Shown one piece after another: positions 15,939 through 26,130 of a stretch of 64,000 nucleotides of DNA (positions are counted from its first letter, which is position 1; every line of letters starts with the position of its first letter). Below the pieces are notes generated by a model, which saw nothing but the letters and a program-made list of their open reading frames with translations, did not search any database and was not told the DNA's origin. Origin of the DNA: Fibrobacterota bacterium (GTDB lineage: Bacteria > Fibrobacterota > Chitinivibrionia > Chitinivibrionales > FEN-1185); the NCBI GenBank assembly GCA_003165595.1, contig PLWQ01000025.1, positions 86,925 to 150,924 of the forward strand, read 5' to 3'. The position numbers and the translations under genes were made by a program.

Positions 15939-18900
15939 TTAGAAACCGGTATTGCTGAAATCCCCGTTTGCATAATGCCAGTAAATTGTATGTTGATTTG
16001 AGAAGTGATATATCCCGTTAGCATACGCATAGGTGTATTTGTTGGCCCCATGGGTTGAAAAATCACTTGCCACGCTGGCAGAAACAGCCAGGGAAAGGTA
16101 CTTTACCGGGTGCGTTATCATGTAGTCGATAAAATATGCTGTTAAAGTAAACATGGGGTACCACGTGTTAAAGTAATTCTGCTGGAATTCAGCTCCGTTG
16201 CCGAAGTCTGCTTTGGAGAACGAGACCTTTTGATACGCATTCTGGTACGGAATGGTGACTCCCATGGGAACTGCCAGGTGGACATTCGTGCCGGTATACC
16301 CCCAGTTTTCACTGTTTTTGTACTGTGAGTCCCAGTTAAGCGAGCCAAACGCATCCGACACGATGATTCTGGTCTGAATTTTCGTGTCGTAATTTATACT
16401 CACATCATCATAATGGATATTGTACGTAATGGAATCAATGACGAACGCCTGATCGACCTGCGCATCCCTGCCGGACAGCGTTGGCGCGGCTGTAAAAAAG
16501 TGCATGGTTCCACTTTCATTGGAGGTGGCGATGAAATACGCGTAATAATAGTCCCTTTGAAGAGTGGAATCTGTGAACGTTGATGTTGTCTGATCAAGTA
16601 TACGGACCACGGTGAAAGAATTCTGATTGCCGTCCTTTCCCGTCACCGTATTTCCAACCTGAAGATTCAATGTGCCGTTACCCGCATCACCAAGATCGTT
16701 GGCTGTCTTGATCGCATCGATTGCCCCATTGCCGCTCGGGGCCGCAAACGTTTGTGTTCGCAGGAGATAGACCTGCGCTATTCTGCTGTCCATGGCCTTG
16801 ATTTTGTCGAAATCGATGGTGATGTTCATCGCTTTCCATGTCAGGTTTTGCGATGGTTTGGTTACGGCGAATTGGCTGACGGTGTCGGTCACCATGGCCA
16901 ATCGTCTGGAAATTCCACCAAGGATGACCTTCTTGGTGGAAGTTCCGTTCTTGGAAACGGCAATAATCTGCATTTGATTGTTGCCGAGCGGCATGTCAAC
17001 GGTGTCATTGTAGGCACCGGTATTGTCCGGGGTAAAGATTCTCGTTGTATCTTTAGGGTTCGTGCCGGTGCTGCAGATAACCGTGACGCTGTATACCGGA
17101 TGGATAAACTTCATGGAAATTGCTGTATTGCCACGGAAAATTTGATTCACCGCAACGGCGGTGTTCGAATCGGTAATCTGCATCGAATCCACCCACGCTG
17201 CGCCCTGAAAAGGGGTCAGCGTTATCCGCGAGAAAGACACAAAACTGTCAAGCGGACTTACCAACGGCGTCAACGGGTCCGGGTCTTCAAAATCATTCAG
17301 GCCGTCGCCGTCGGTATCTTTCAGTTTCGGATTTGTCTTCCACAATACGCCGGGCGGGTCCGTAGCCCTTCTCCAGCCCATAAACTCGTCTCTGTCCGAA
17401 ATGCCGTCACCGTCGGTATCGATTTTTTTGGGGTCTGTTCCAAGAACTGCTTCAAGACGATCGGATACTCCGTCACCATCCTGATCCGCATCGTAGAGGC
17501 AGGTAAGAACATCCGCCTGTCCGACCTGCACGGTTGCGGGATCATAACTTCCCAGGCTTGTGGAAAAAACTTCCAATGAATCGCCCATTTGACAGACAAC
17601 ACTCCATACGCCCTTCGGCAATGCTCCGTTCTTGAGACTGTCGATTGCCGTGATGCCGTAGTTTCCGTTTGTGTCTGTGCCCAACACCGGCTTGACACCC
17701 GCCATTTCCAGGACCTGCTTGAGTGTGGCAGGCAGGTAGCGGTCCAGATATGAGGTATAGAAATCATTATATCTGCAACGGGAGGCAACTCTTTTCTTTA
17801 TGACCTTGTTGGACGAGGCCGTTCCGAAATCGACAATTACCTGGGACGTTCTTTTGTAGACGTTTGTCATGATCGTGTCGATTCCGCCCAGCGATGTTCT
17901 GAAGCTGATGTTTGTGAGCTGGGCAACCAGCCCGCTGGATTGCCTTGCAATTTCGTCAAGAAGGTCCGGATTATTTATGGTTGTTGTGAACGTGCGAAGC
18001 GTGGTATTTGAGCCTGGTTTGGAACTGACGTAGATGTCGGTGCTTCCGCCGGTCACACTCAGTTCTCCGATGGCAGTGCTTATCGTACTGCCGGTGCTTG
18101 TCAATCGCAGTTTGGGATCAACAAGGGTAAAATCCTGCCCGCTGTTGTTTATGAGCGTTACATCCATGCTTATCGTTCCGCCCGTAATGGTGACATCATT
18201 GCTGGTGGCCGTGTTCTGGGCCTCACTCCAATTCTTACTCATTGACGTGGATTGGTCGCTGGTCCACGTCTGGGTGAAACCAGCCCCAATCGTTGTTGTA
18301 ATGCTCCCGCTTACTTTGAACCCGCTTTCCTTGCCAATGGAGGCTTCTGCTCCGAGCATCACGGCAATTGAGGCTGTTGCATTGACCTGCTGCTGTGAGG
18401 AATAGTCGCTGGTATTGGAATACTCCCCGCCTGTGGAGATATCTTTCTCGTTTGAACTTCCTATTGACTTGGAATAGGTGGCGGTTATCACGGGGTAGTT
18501 GTTGGCGACAAAGCTGATGTCCGGGAAATCGGCAATAAGGGGGTTCGTATTGTTCTTGATTTCCTCATAATCGGTCACTCCGTCACCGTCGCAATCCGCG
18601 AGCTCGGCATCGGTGAAATACACGTACCGCTCTTCAAAGTTCGTAAGACCGTCACCATCATTGTCGTTGGACGGATCGAGAATGACCATCTGCATCCCGT
18701 TGGCCACATACTTTGAGCTGTTGATATTATCGCCATAATCGTACACCCGTATTTTTCTCTTGCTGGTGACGTCACCGACTACCTTGGTGATGATCAGTGT
18801 ATCAATCGTCAGAGGCGCGTCCTTGGCCTTGTGCAAAGCAGGCGCCTTGGGCTCGTTTTGCTTCTCGCTCGGCGCAATGACTCCTTTAAAGTTGTTTCTG

Positions 18901-19364
18901 CAGAAAGAATTGTACTTGAAGGTCTTGACCAGTCCCTCTGTTCTGAATGAAATGACATAAATCCCGCCTGCCAACCAACTGCTGTTCTTTGCAATGGATA
19001 AGAAATGGTCGCCTTGATCAAGGGTGTTTCTGTAACGATAGACACACACTCCTTTGACTGAATAGATGTCGTATTCCACGATACCGCTCTTCCCGAGTGT
19101 AAAGTAGATTACGTTGTCGGATAACTGCGGCGAGAGAAAGTGCCTTTGCGCGAGGGCACCGGTTCTCCTGACGGACATGCCCGAAAAGGAAAAAGCGCCT
19201 GCCGCATCGGTGGAATCATGCATGTTCTGGTTTACCAGGAACACGTCCGCACCGGTAAGGGGATTGTTGTTGTCGTCTATGAGTTTTCCCGTAAGAGCCC
19301 CGAGGGTTGCGAAATGAAGCCCGGCAAGAACCATGGCGCTGCACATAAAACGTCGTCTGATCAT
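15939..19364 (-). CDS. Large secreted Ca-repeat protein, binary-toxin-B-like middle
   Basis: 1141 residues with a signal peptide (about 1-23). Residues 24-65 look like a carboxypeptidase-regulatory-type beta-sandwich, and about 85-155 like a FlgD/type-A-sorting-like module placed unusually near the N-terminus. Thrombospondin-3/EF-hand-like Ca repeats follow (DNDGDGLTNFEE, DCDGDGVTDYEE about 233-268). Next comes NPLIADFPDIS and a long Ser/Thr/Gly-rich region of alternating residues (about 290-440). Three more Ca repeats lie near 640-715, then beta-rich domains. The order of Ca motifs, then a Ser/Thr-rich segment, recalls anthrax protective antigen and clostridial binary toxin B proteins, where that segment forms a membrane-spanning barrel. 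The resemblance is by eye only. It is alone on its strand. Confidence 0.65.
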   Translation of the reverse strand: MIRRRFMCSAMVLAGLHFATLGALTGKLIDDNNNPLTGADVFLVNQNMHDSTDAAGAFSFSGMSVRRTGALAQRHFLSPQLSDNVIYFTLGKSGIVEYDIYSVKGVCVYRYRNTLDQGDHFLSIAKNSSWLAGGIYVISFRTEGLVKTFKYNSFCRNNFKGVIAPSEKQNEPKAPALHKAKDAPLTIDTLIITKVVGDVTSKRKIRVYDYGDNINSSKYVANGMQMVILDPSNDNDGDGLTNFEERYVYFTDAELADCDGDGVTDYEEIKNNTNPLIADFPDISFVANNYPVITATYSKSIGSSNEKDISTGGEYSNTSDYSSQQQVNATASIAVMLGAEASIGKESGFKVSGSITTTIGAGFTQTWTSDQSTSMSKNWSEAQNTATSNDVTITGGTISMDVTLINNSGQDFTLVDPKLRLTSTGSTISTAIGELSVTGGSTDIYVSSKPGSNTTLRTFTTTINNPDLLDEIARQSSGLVAQLTNISFRTSLGGIDTIMTNVYKRTSQVIVDFGTASSNKVIKKRVASRCRYNDFYTSYLDRYLPATLKQVLEMAGVKPVLGTDTNGNYGITAIDSLKNGALPKGVWSVVCQMGDSLEVFSTSLGSYDPATVQVGQADVLTCLYDADQDGDGVSDRLEAVLGTDPKKIDTDGDGISDRDEFMGWRRATDPPGVLWKTNPKLKDTDGDGLNDFEDPDPLTPLVSPLDSFVSFSRITLTPFQGAAWVDSMQITDSNTAVAVNQIFRGNTAISMKFIHPVYSVTVICSTGTNPKDTTRIFTPDNTGAYNDTVDMPLGNNQMQIIAVSKNGTSTKKVILGGISRRLAMVTDTVSQFAVTKPSQNLTWKAMNITIDFDKIKAMDSRIAQVYLLRTQTFAAPSGNGAIDAIKTANDLGDAGNGTLNLQVGNTVTGKDGNQNSFTVVRILDQTTSTFTDSTLQRDYYYAYFIATSNESGTMHFFTAAPTLSGRDAQVDQAFVIDSITYNIHYDDVSINYDTKIQTRIIVSDAFGSLNWDSQYKNSENWGYTGTNVHLAVPMGVTIPYQNAYQKVSFSKADFGNGAEFQQNYFNTWYPMFTLTAYFIDYMITHPVKYLSLAVSASVASDFSTHGANKYTYAYANGIYHFSNQHTIYWHYANGDFSNTGF

Positions 19365-19678
19365 TCTGTTGCTCCTTTAAATTGGGTAGGGCGGAGAGAA
19401 TGTGGAAGCGCCTTATTATATATTGCCAAAAATCCTTTTACCAGGGAATTTTTATTACTTGTGAAGTATTTCCCATCATCGTGCTTATGGTTTGCGCAGC
19501 ATTCGGGATTGATGCCCTTGTCAACCAAGTGCTGGCGTCGGATTGGGTGGTGCGATTTACAGGCTGTTCACGACATTCTGCGTTCAAATTTTATGAACGT
19601 TATTTATAGCTGAGCTTTGCAATATTGCCCGAGTTAGTATATCTTTCTTATGAACGCAGGCAAAAGAAGAGGAACCTG
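19365..19678. promoter_or_regulatory. Divergent intergenic region with inverted repeat
   Basis: Separates the large Ca-repeat gene (minus) from the TIGR02147 regulator (plus). It holds a perfect inverted repeat CGTTCA-N7-TGAACG (19581-19599). A second TATGAACG half-site lies at 19649-19656, just before the regulator gene. These could be operators for the regulator itself; no clear promoter boxes are seen. Confidence 0.4.
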
Positions 19679-20524
19679 ATGCCGGTTGTCTACGAATACA
19701 CCAATTATCGGACTTTCCTGAAGGATTTCTATCTCGACAAAAAGGAGAAGAAATCCAGCTTCTCGTATCAGTGCTTTGCCCGGAAGGCCGGCTTCAAATC
19801 CAAAGCGTCGCTGGCAAATATCACCACCGGCAGGCAATCGCTGTCGATGAGCCGGATATATGAAGTGGCTCGGGCTGCGGGACTGGGAAAACGGGAAACC
19901 GAATATTTTGACGCGCTGGTCCGTTTTAACGAAGCAAAAACAGTTGAGGAAAAGGAATTCCATTTTGCCCGCATGCGGAGCCTGGCGCAGAAAAGTTCGG
20001 CCGCACGGCTCATGGACTCACAATTCGAATATTATTCCACCTGGTATCATTGTGCGATCCGCGAACTGGTCACAATGGCCGATTTCAAGGATGATTTTGC
20101 AGCGCTGGCCGCATCGGTCGAACCTCCCATTACCACGGCGCAGGCAAGAAAATCGGTGGAATTGCTTGTCAAGCTTGGCATGCTGAGAAAGTCTCCCGCC
20201 GGAAAGTATTTTCAAACGGAGAAACTCCTGTCCACCGGAGACGAGGTGAAGTCGCTCGCCTTGCAAAAATACCATCAGGAGCACCTTCGGCTTGCCGCGG
20301 AATCAATCAGCAGGCACGAGCGCTCCATCCGCGACATATCATCGATTACGGCCGGACTTTCGCAGCAGGGGCTGCGCCAGATCAAAATGGAAATTCAGCA
20401 GTTTAGAAAACGCCTGCTTGACATTATCGGAGCGGACGCGTCCGCGGAAGCGGTCTATCAGATAGCGTTTCAGCTGTTCCCGATATCCCGTTTGCCAAAA
20501 ACCTGGGGACGCAACAATGCGTAG
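19679..20524 (+). CDS. TIGR02147-family regulator-like protein
   Basis: 281 residues from the ATG at 19679 (ribosome site AAGAGGAA); an upstream ATG at 19625 is less likely. The N-terminus YEYTNYRTFLKDFYLDKKE is characteristic of the family I know as TIGR02147, first described as a paralogous family in Fibrobacter succinogenes. It is followed by a helix-turn-helix-like segment (SYQCFARKAGFKSKASLANI). The C-terminal half has a second winged-helix-like stretch (ARKSVELLVKLGMLRKSPAGKYF). A transcriptional regulator is the usual assignment, without a known ligand. It overlaps the start of the next gene by eight bases, suggesting that the two form one unit. Confidence 0.82.
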   Translation: MPVVYEYTNYRTFLKDFYLDKKEKKSSFSYQCFARKAGFKSKASLANITTGRQSLSMSRIYEVARAAGLGKRETEYFDALVRFNEAKTVEEKEFHFARMRSLAQKSSAARLMDSQFEYYSTWYHCAIRELVTMADFKDDFAALAASVEPPITTAQARKSVELLVKLGMLRKSPAGKYFQTEKLLSTGDEVKSLALQKYHQEHLRLAAESISRHERSIRDISSITAGLSQQGLRQIKMEIQQFRKRLLDIIGADASAEAVYQIAFQLFPISRLPKTWGRNNA

Positions 20525-23048
20525 GACTTTGCTGGGCATTATCGGTCTGGGTGTCTTGGTGCAACTATTTCGCTGTACCAGCCCCGCGCCCCTTGCCGGA
20601 GGTGTTGAAAACGGAAACGGGTACGTATCCGGGTTCGTGTACACCGCAGACGGCAAACCTGCCGACGGCGCAATGGTCAGATTGACCCCCGTCGATTACG
20701 TACCGGCTGTCGGATTGTCAAAAAGATCGGATGTCCTTCCCTGCACCACGGACGCCCACGGGCATTACGCCGTCTATTCCAAGGTAGATTCCGGCGTGTA
20801 CAATGTTGAGGCAGTGCAGGACACTGCAGGCGCGCTTCTCGATTCAGTCAAAGTAACCGGCCTTGCCGGGCAGAAGATAAGGGACGCGGTTCTCCATGCC
20901 CTTGGCGGCATCACGGGCATCAGTTTTATGCCCGGCCAGAACGACACGAGCCAGGTTCGGGTCACCATTTACATGCCGGGAACGCCCAGGTCCACCAAGC
21001 CCATGATCGGCGGCCGTTTTTCGTTTGAAACCGTTCCGGCGGGCCATTACCAGATGATCTTCGACCCAACCCTCAATTTGTACCATGTCAAGGTCCTCGA
21101 TGTTACTGTTGCTCCCGGGCAGCTCCTCGATCTCGACACGGTGGTTTTGTACAGCGATTCGATAACCGGCTTGCCCAAGGTTGATGCAGGCAAGGATACA
21201 ACGATATCTATGAACGACACCATCCGCCTGCACGGAAAGGCCGCAGACCCATACGGCAGAATTGTCAGAATGGAATGGGACATTGGTGCCACGGGACACT
21301 TTATAGCCACGGTCTCCGGTGACACTGCCATTTACCTCGGCGCCATCAAGGATACTGTGTTTCCATGCGTGCTTCGCGCCACCGACAACGATTCCAACAA
21401 GGTCTGCGACACGGTGAGGATAAAAATCCTTCAGGATATTCCAATATGCCATGTAACCGCCCGGGACACTATTGCCTATCCGGGCGATACGGATTTTATT
21501 TCCGTCGACTTTGCTGATACCCTTGGCACGGTTACAAAAATTGAATGGGACATCGGCGCCACCGGAACTTTTGTAAAACATTCTTCCTTGATAGTGGGAG
21601 ATACGGTCATTGTTATACCCCATAGCGCCGGCCGTGTTTACAAATGCGTTTTCCGCGTCACCAACAGTGCCGGGAACACGGCAACCGACACTGCCCGGAT
21701 CGCGATTGTTACTCCGGTCTTGACGGATTCCATAGTTGAAATAACTCTGCCGGTTACCGTGAACGCACCACTGTTGTTTACGGAATATTCCTCGGCAACT
21801 TTTCCCGTCGTGATGTTTAAATGGGATTTTGAAGCCGACGGTATCTGGGACGACAGCAGTTCGAGCTCCTCTGTTATTACCCACACCTTCACCACCATCG
21901 GCACAAAGAAAATCGTTTGTCTGGTGCGGGATACAAGGGGCAATACGGCAATTGATTCCATGATCGTGCACGTGGTCTCCGCCGTTCCTCCCGATACCGG
22001 AACCACGATTATCCTGCATGAAGCTGACAACCCGCACATCATAAGCTCTGCACTGGTTGTTCCTGCCGGCAAAACCCTGATTGTGGAACCGGGAGCTGTT
22101 ATCTACTTGGATTCTGAGGCGACCATTCAGGTTGCCGGGGCGATTTCGGCAAAGGGAACCATCTCAAATAGGATTCTATTTTCGTGGAATCCATCCGGTA
22201 CCTTCAGCCAATGGAGCTCGATAAGTATTCAGAATAATTCCAAGGGTACTTTTGAATATTGCGATTTTTCGGAGGCCGACAGGGTGATTGACATAAGTGG
22301 TTATCACAAGGATACAACGATGGTGCTGCAGTGCAATTTTGGGAATAGTACCAATGCAATCACTGGCGTATGTTGCGGAGCCCCCTGTATAATACGGCAC
22401 TGCCATTTTGAAGGAATCGGGTCTCCGCTGTCTTTTAGCGGATCTGACTCCAGCTGTTCAATTATTGCCGACAGCAACATATTCATTGGATTTGGGTTGG
22501 TGATGAGCGATCATGGACATTTGCTTTTTTCAAATAATTCTTTGGATGGTCAAAACTATTCGGAGCAAGGATTATGCGTATCCGGTGTGAGCGCAACAAT
22601 AATCAACAACACGATACAAAACAATGTGGTCTACGGAATTGGAATACAAGCCAGTGCGACACCCGATCATATCGGAATAATTTCCCACAATATGCTCACC
22701 AAAAATGGAGGGAATGATCCAACGAGTCCTTATGGCGGAATCTTTTGCCAAGACAGCCAATACACAATTGAAGAAAACACGGTCTCCGAAAATAAAAATG
22801 GTCTCGTGGTCTCCTGCCCCGTCTTACGATCGTGTACCAACAACAATATCCTCAACAACACCTACTATGATTTCAAGGTTCTCGCTGTTGCTAAAAGCGA
22901 CATACGCGCCACCGGCAACTGGTGGGGAACATCTGATACCGCGACGATTCGAACGAGAATATTCGATCATAATAACGACAGCACGCTGGGCAACCTGATC
23001 TTCACGCCGGTCCTTACCTCCCCCGTTCCCGACGCCGGACCGCCGTAG
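20517..23048 (+). CDS. PKD and parallel beta-helix lipoprotein
   Basis: 843 residues. The signal peptide ends QLFRC-TSP, a relaxed lipobox with Arg before Cys20. In order: a carboxypeptidase-regulatory-like domain (about 35-115), a second similar one, then PKD/Ig domains between about 215 and 490 (repeated KIEWDIGATG and the PKD-like FKWDFEADGIWDD). From about 500 to 830 there is a right-handed parallel beta-helix of Asn-rich rungs (NNTIQNNVVYGIGIQ, ENTVSENKNGLVV, ATGNWWGTSD), the NosD/pectate-lyase-like fold. Possible roles are polysaccharide binding or cleavage at the cell surface; no catalytic residues can be assigned. It is coupled to the TIGR02147 gene. Confidence 0.78.
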   Translation: MRRTLLGIIGLGVLVQLFRCTSPAPLAGGVENGNGYVSGFVYTADGKPADGAMVRLTPVDYVPAVGLSKRSDVLPCTTDAHGHYAVYSKVDSGVYNVEAVQDTAGALLDSVKVTGLAGQKIRDAVLHALGGITGISFMPGQNDTSQVRVTIYMPGTPRSTKPMIGGRFSFETVPAGHYQMIFDPTLNLYHVKVLDVTVAPGQLLDLDTVVLYSDSITGLPKVDAGKDTTISMNDTIRLHGKAADPYGRIVRMEWDIGATGHFIATVSGDTAIYLGAIKDTVFPCVLRATDNDSNKVCDTVRIKILQDIPICHVTARDTIAYPGDTDFISVDFADTLGTVTKIEWDIGATGTFVKHSSLIVGDTVIVIPHSAGRVYKCVFRVTNSAGNTATDTARIAIVTPVLTDSIVEITLPVTVNAPLLFTEYSSATFPVVMFKWDFEADGIWDDSSSSSSVITHTFTTIGTKKIVCLVRDTRGNTAIDSMIVHVVSAVPPDTGTTIILHEADNPHIISSALVVPAGKTLIVEPGAVIYLDSEATIQVAGAISAKGTISNRILFSWNPSGTFSQWSSISIQNNSKGTFEYCDFSEADRVIDISGYHKDTTMVLQCNFGNSTNAITGVCCGAPCIIRHCHFEGIGSPLSFSGSDSSCSIIADSNIFIGFGLVMSDHGHLLFSNNSLDGQNYSEQGLCVSGVSATIINNTIQNNVVYGIGIQASATPDHIGIISHNMLTKNGGNDPTSPYGGIFCQDSQYTIEENTVSENKNGLVVSCPVLRSCTNNNILNNTYYDFKVLAVAKSDIRATGNWWGTSDTATIRTRIFDHNNDSTLGNLIFTPVLTSPVPDAGPP

Positions 23049-23173
23049 CAGCCGGGGGATTGGCCCGAAACCGAGTCACCCAAAGACATTCTAAATTGAC
23101 ATACCAGAATATGGTCCTGCGCGAGCTTTGTCCGGATTTGTTGAAATTGTCCAGAAGGAAAAGGAGGAGTCCA

Positions 23174-23707
23174 ATGAAGATCGTATCTGTTCTTATTCTC
23201 ATGTATGCCCTGAGCGCAAGCGCCCAGGACATCGATTCAATTTTCGACGCGATCAAGGCCGACAGCATTGCCAGATGTGCAAGCGCTCGCGCGGAAACTT
23301 CAAAGCCGGCAAGAACCGAGGCCGTCGAACCTTCGGTCGACACCCAGGCCGTCCGAAAGGCTGTGGACAGCCTCATCCGTGTCATTAAAAGGGACAGCGC
23401 CGTTCTACGGAAGGCAGACCAAAAAATATTCCAGGGCCAGGACATCGGGCACGACAGGAAGCTGTCGGTAGAGACACGCACGGAGTGCATTGCCTTCTTG
23501 GTCGTCAAGAAGCTCCGAAGGGACGAGGATGTCGTGGATTATCTTGAAAAGCTGCTGAGGTACAATCTTGACAAAGTGACCCTGTACCGGATCATGCATC
23601 CGATTGTCCCGTCCGAAGATCAGTATTTGTGCGCGGCATATCTGCGGAAAACAAAAACCGAAAGCGCGAAAATCCAGGCCATTATAGACAGGCTGGTAGT
23701 GAAGTGA
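23174..23707 (+). CDS. Small exported helical protein, unknown
   Basis: 177 residues from the ATG at 23174, which follows an excellent AAGGAGGAG site; an earlier ATG at 23060 is rejected. A short signal peptide ends ALSASAQ. The mature protein is charged and mostly helical, with no recognised family: DSIFDAIKADSI and KAVDSLIRVIKRDS look coiled-coil-forming, and the C-terminal 70 residues resemble a small helical repeat. It lies between the beta-helix lipoprotein and the fibro-slime protein, so it may belong to the same surface set. Confidence 0.65.
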   Translation: MKIVSVLILMYALSASAQDIDSIFDAIKADSIARCASARAETSKPARTEAVEPSVDTQAVRKAVDSLIRVIKRDSAVLRKADQKIFQGQDIGHDRKLSVETRTECIAFLVVKKLRRDEDVVDYLEKLLRYNLDKVTLYRIMHPIVPSEDQYLCAAYLRKTKTESAKIQAIIDRLVVK

Positions 23708-23920
23708 CTGTCGCTCTTTGCCGATCCGGGGTTCATTATAGATTTGGCGTTAAATTGCGCAATGAATGTTTTAGTTTCCGACTTGTCCTACAGGTTGTAT
23801 CTTGTATCTATCAAGGTCGAATCGTCCGTTGAATTTCGTTTGCTTGCGGCAATTAGTGCATCGAAAATAGGCACCTGTTCGCAATAGAGGTACACGTTTA
23901 CATTCTACCGGAGGCATTTC

Positions 23921-26041
23921 ATGAAAATCATTCCAGTATTTCTATTTGCCCTTCTTGTTTCTGCGAACCTTGCCTTTCCCCAGACCTATCCCCCGACATT
24001 CGACGTGCCGATCACTTTTTTCGACTTTCATTCCGACGGGAGCTGCCCGGATTTCAACCCGGGAACGAGTCCCAACAAATGGCTTGTCAACATGGTGAAG
24101 GACTCGCTGGACAAGGATGGTCTGCCGGTGCGAAGCGACTCTCTATTGTACAGCTACGAAGTCGGCAAATGGTTCCGGCCGTGGAGGCAGGGAAACGATT
24201 TCGAAAGGCCGGTGTATGCAGCAGGTGGAAAATCGCTTCAGAGTTTTGCAACAGTTCCCTACGATACGTCGTACAAAAATGTCGTTATCCAGCAGAATCT
24301 GACATTTACCTACGTTCCCGGCTCGCAGGGGCAGTACCAATTCCAGAGCGGCATGTTCGTTCCGCTTGACAATTTGGGCTTTGGCGCCGACAGCAATACG
24401 CTCAGCTACAACGGGACGCCCATCGGTCGGACGATGAACCCTCACAACTACTCCTTCACCATGCATCTGAGAAGGACTTTCAAATATTCCCCCGGCCAGA
24501 GCCTTTTTTTTCAGGGCGATGACGATTGCTGGATATTCCTCAACGGCCGGCTCGTGCTTGACATTGGTGGAATTCACAATGTGACATCGGGACAGTTCGT
24601 GTTGAACAACGGGATAGCATATGTCTGGTGCGGCATGTTTGGCAGTACTGATACGACCCTTGCGCCGCTGAAGACGGCCTTGAACCTCGGACTTATTTCC
24701 GGGGCAACCGCAACGATGGACATCTTCTATTGCGAACGTCAAGCCGTGGGTTCCGACATTGGTATTACGTCCGATATTATTTCAGCGCCGGGGGTTTTGC
24801 CGCCGCCGCAGATCACGTTTGCCATGTCGGTAGCTCCTCGCCTCGACACTATTTCCGCCGGCGACTCAATCACCACGACTGTAACGGTTTTCGATGATTC
24901 AGGCAAGACTCACCCGGAATACGCAAGCCTTGCGGCCTGGAAACTTGCTCCTGCAGGCACCAGAAGTACGTTGAAAGCTCTCACGGGCAGCAGCAACGTG
25001 TTTCACGGGGTCGAGGCCTACAAATGGTATTCCATCGTCGCCACCCTGGCAGATCCTGCGAATCCGGGCCGCCTATTTATAGACACCGTCAAGGTATATG
25101 TCGAGCCTGGTCCTGCCGACCATCTGCTTATAGAAGGGACTTTCGATTCCTCGATCAGCCCCAATGCCGAAAACCGGCTCGGCGGTTTCATTTTCCCGGG
25201 AACGGTCGTTAGGGACACCGTGTATGCAATACTGAGGGACCATTTCGGCAACTTTGTCGGCCATGCCGCGTCTGTAGCCTGGGTCTCCCGGATGGTTTCT
25301 GTTGTCACCGTGGCTTCTGCCCTGGTCAATCTTGGAGAAGGAGAAATTACACGTGTATCAACAGGCAACGACTCTGCCTATGTTGTTGCGACGCAGGCGG
25401 CGATGAAGGATTCGGTGCAGGTGATACTCAGCAGCGTGACATTTACGAAACTCACGTATTCGCAGGTCCGGATCGGCGTCCTCGGTTCGGATGATATCGA
25501 CTCTTTGCAGATACGAGCCGGCCGGGACACCACGCTCTTTGCGCGCGGCCTGCGCAGCGACGGAAGCGGCATCTGGGACACGGTCCCGGCGGGATGGTGG
25601 ACCGGCGGCGCCGGACTCTCTTTCGACAATTCACCTCCCGCCAAGGCAACCTCGTGGACTTTGAGTCCCGCGGCGGCTGGAGCGGGGAGAATAATCGTCG
25701 GGTTCAATTCGGACAACCACCCGCTTTTCGATTCGATAACGGTCGATGTGACCGCGGCAACCGGACTTTCGCCGCATAATGCTCACAGTAGTATTCCCAC
25801 GTTGTGCGTCAGGATTCCCAACGCCGGAATTCGTGAGTTCACCCTGCCACCCGATGTTGCAAATGCGAAGCTTTCCTTTGTCCTGTATTCGATGTCCGGT
25901 AAAGTAGTTTGCAAAATAGAAGCTATCAACCCGGAAAAGCCGGTAGATCTAAACTTCTCGCTACAGCCGGGTATATACCTCGTGAATATTCGGGCATCGG
26001 TCCGGCAGATTGTGAAGAGCAGATTTGTGATTGTGAAATAG
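23921..26041 (+). CDS. Fibro-slime domain secreted protein
   Basis: 706 residues with a signal peptide (cleavage near AFPQ). The N-terminal half is a fibro-slime domain (about 25-285), with the pattern FDVPITFFDFHSDGS, MHLRRTFKYSPGQSLFFQGD and DDCWIFLNGRLVLDIGGIH, related to PA14-type folds and known from Fibrobacter and slime moulds. Ig-like modules follow (about 290-620). The last 80 residues (LYSMSGKVV ... LQPGIYLVNI ... SRFVIVK) resemble type-A/FlgD-like C-terminal sorting domains, suggesting export through a type IX-like route or surface anchoring (inference). The family is linked with cell-surface adhesion to plant fibre in Fibrobacter, but its activity is unknown. Confidence 0.85.
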   Translation: MKIIPVFLFALLVSANLAFPQTYPPTFDVPITFFDFHSDGSCPDFNPGTSPNKWLVNMVKDSLDKDGLPVRSDSLLYSYEVGKWFRPWRQGNDFERPVYAAGGKSLQSFATVPYDTSYKNVVIQQNLTFTYVPGSQGQYQFQSGMFVPLDNLGFGADSNTLSYNGTPIGRTMNPHNYSFTMHLRRTFKYSPGQSLFFQGDDDCWIFLNGRLVLDIGGIHNVTSGQFVLNNGIAYVWCGMFGSTDTTLAPLKTALNLGLISGATATMDIFYCERQAVGSDIGITSDIISAPGVLPPPQITFAMSVAPRLDTISAGDSITTTVTVFDDSGKTHPEYASLAAWKLAPAGTRSTLKALTGSSNVFHGVEAYKWYSIVATLADPANPGRLFIDTVKVYVEPGPADHLLIEGTFDSSISPNAENRLGGFIFPGTVVRDTVYAILRDHFGNFVGHAASVAWVSRMVSVVTVASALVNLGEGEITRVSTGNDSAYVVATQAAMKDSVQVILSSVTFTKLTYSQVRIGVLGSDDIDSLQIRAGRDTTLFARGLRSDGSGIWDTVPAGWWTGGAGLSFDNSPPAKATSWTLSPAAAGAGRIIVGFNSDNHPLFDSITVDVTAATGLSPHNAHSSIPTLCVRIPNAGIREFTLPPDVANAKLSFVLYSMSGKVVCKIEAINPEKPVDLNFSLQPGIYLVNIRASVRQIVKSRFVIVK

Positions 26042-26130
26042 CACTCGCTGGGAAGAGGGCTACGACTTCTCTGTCTATCCGGTGTTGGAGAGCTGCGCCC
26101 CACCCCGAAATCGCGGAGTATTCGGCGGGG

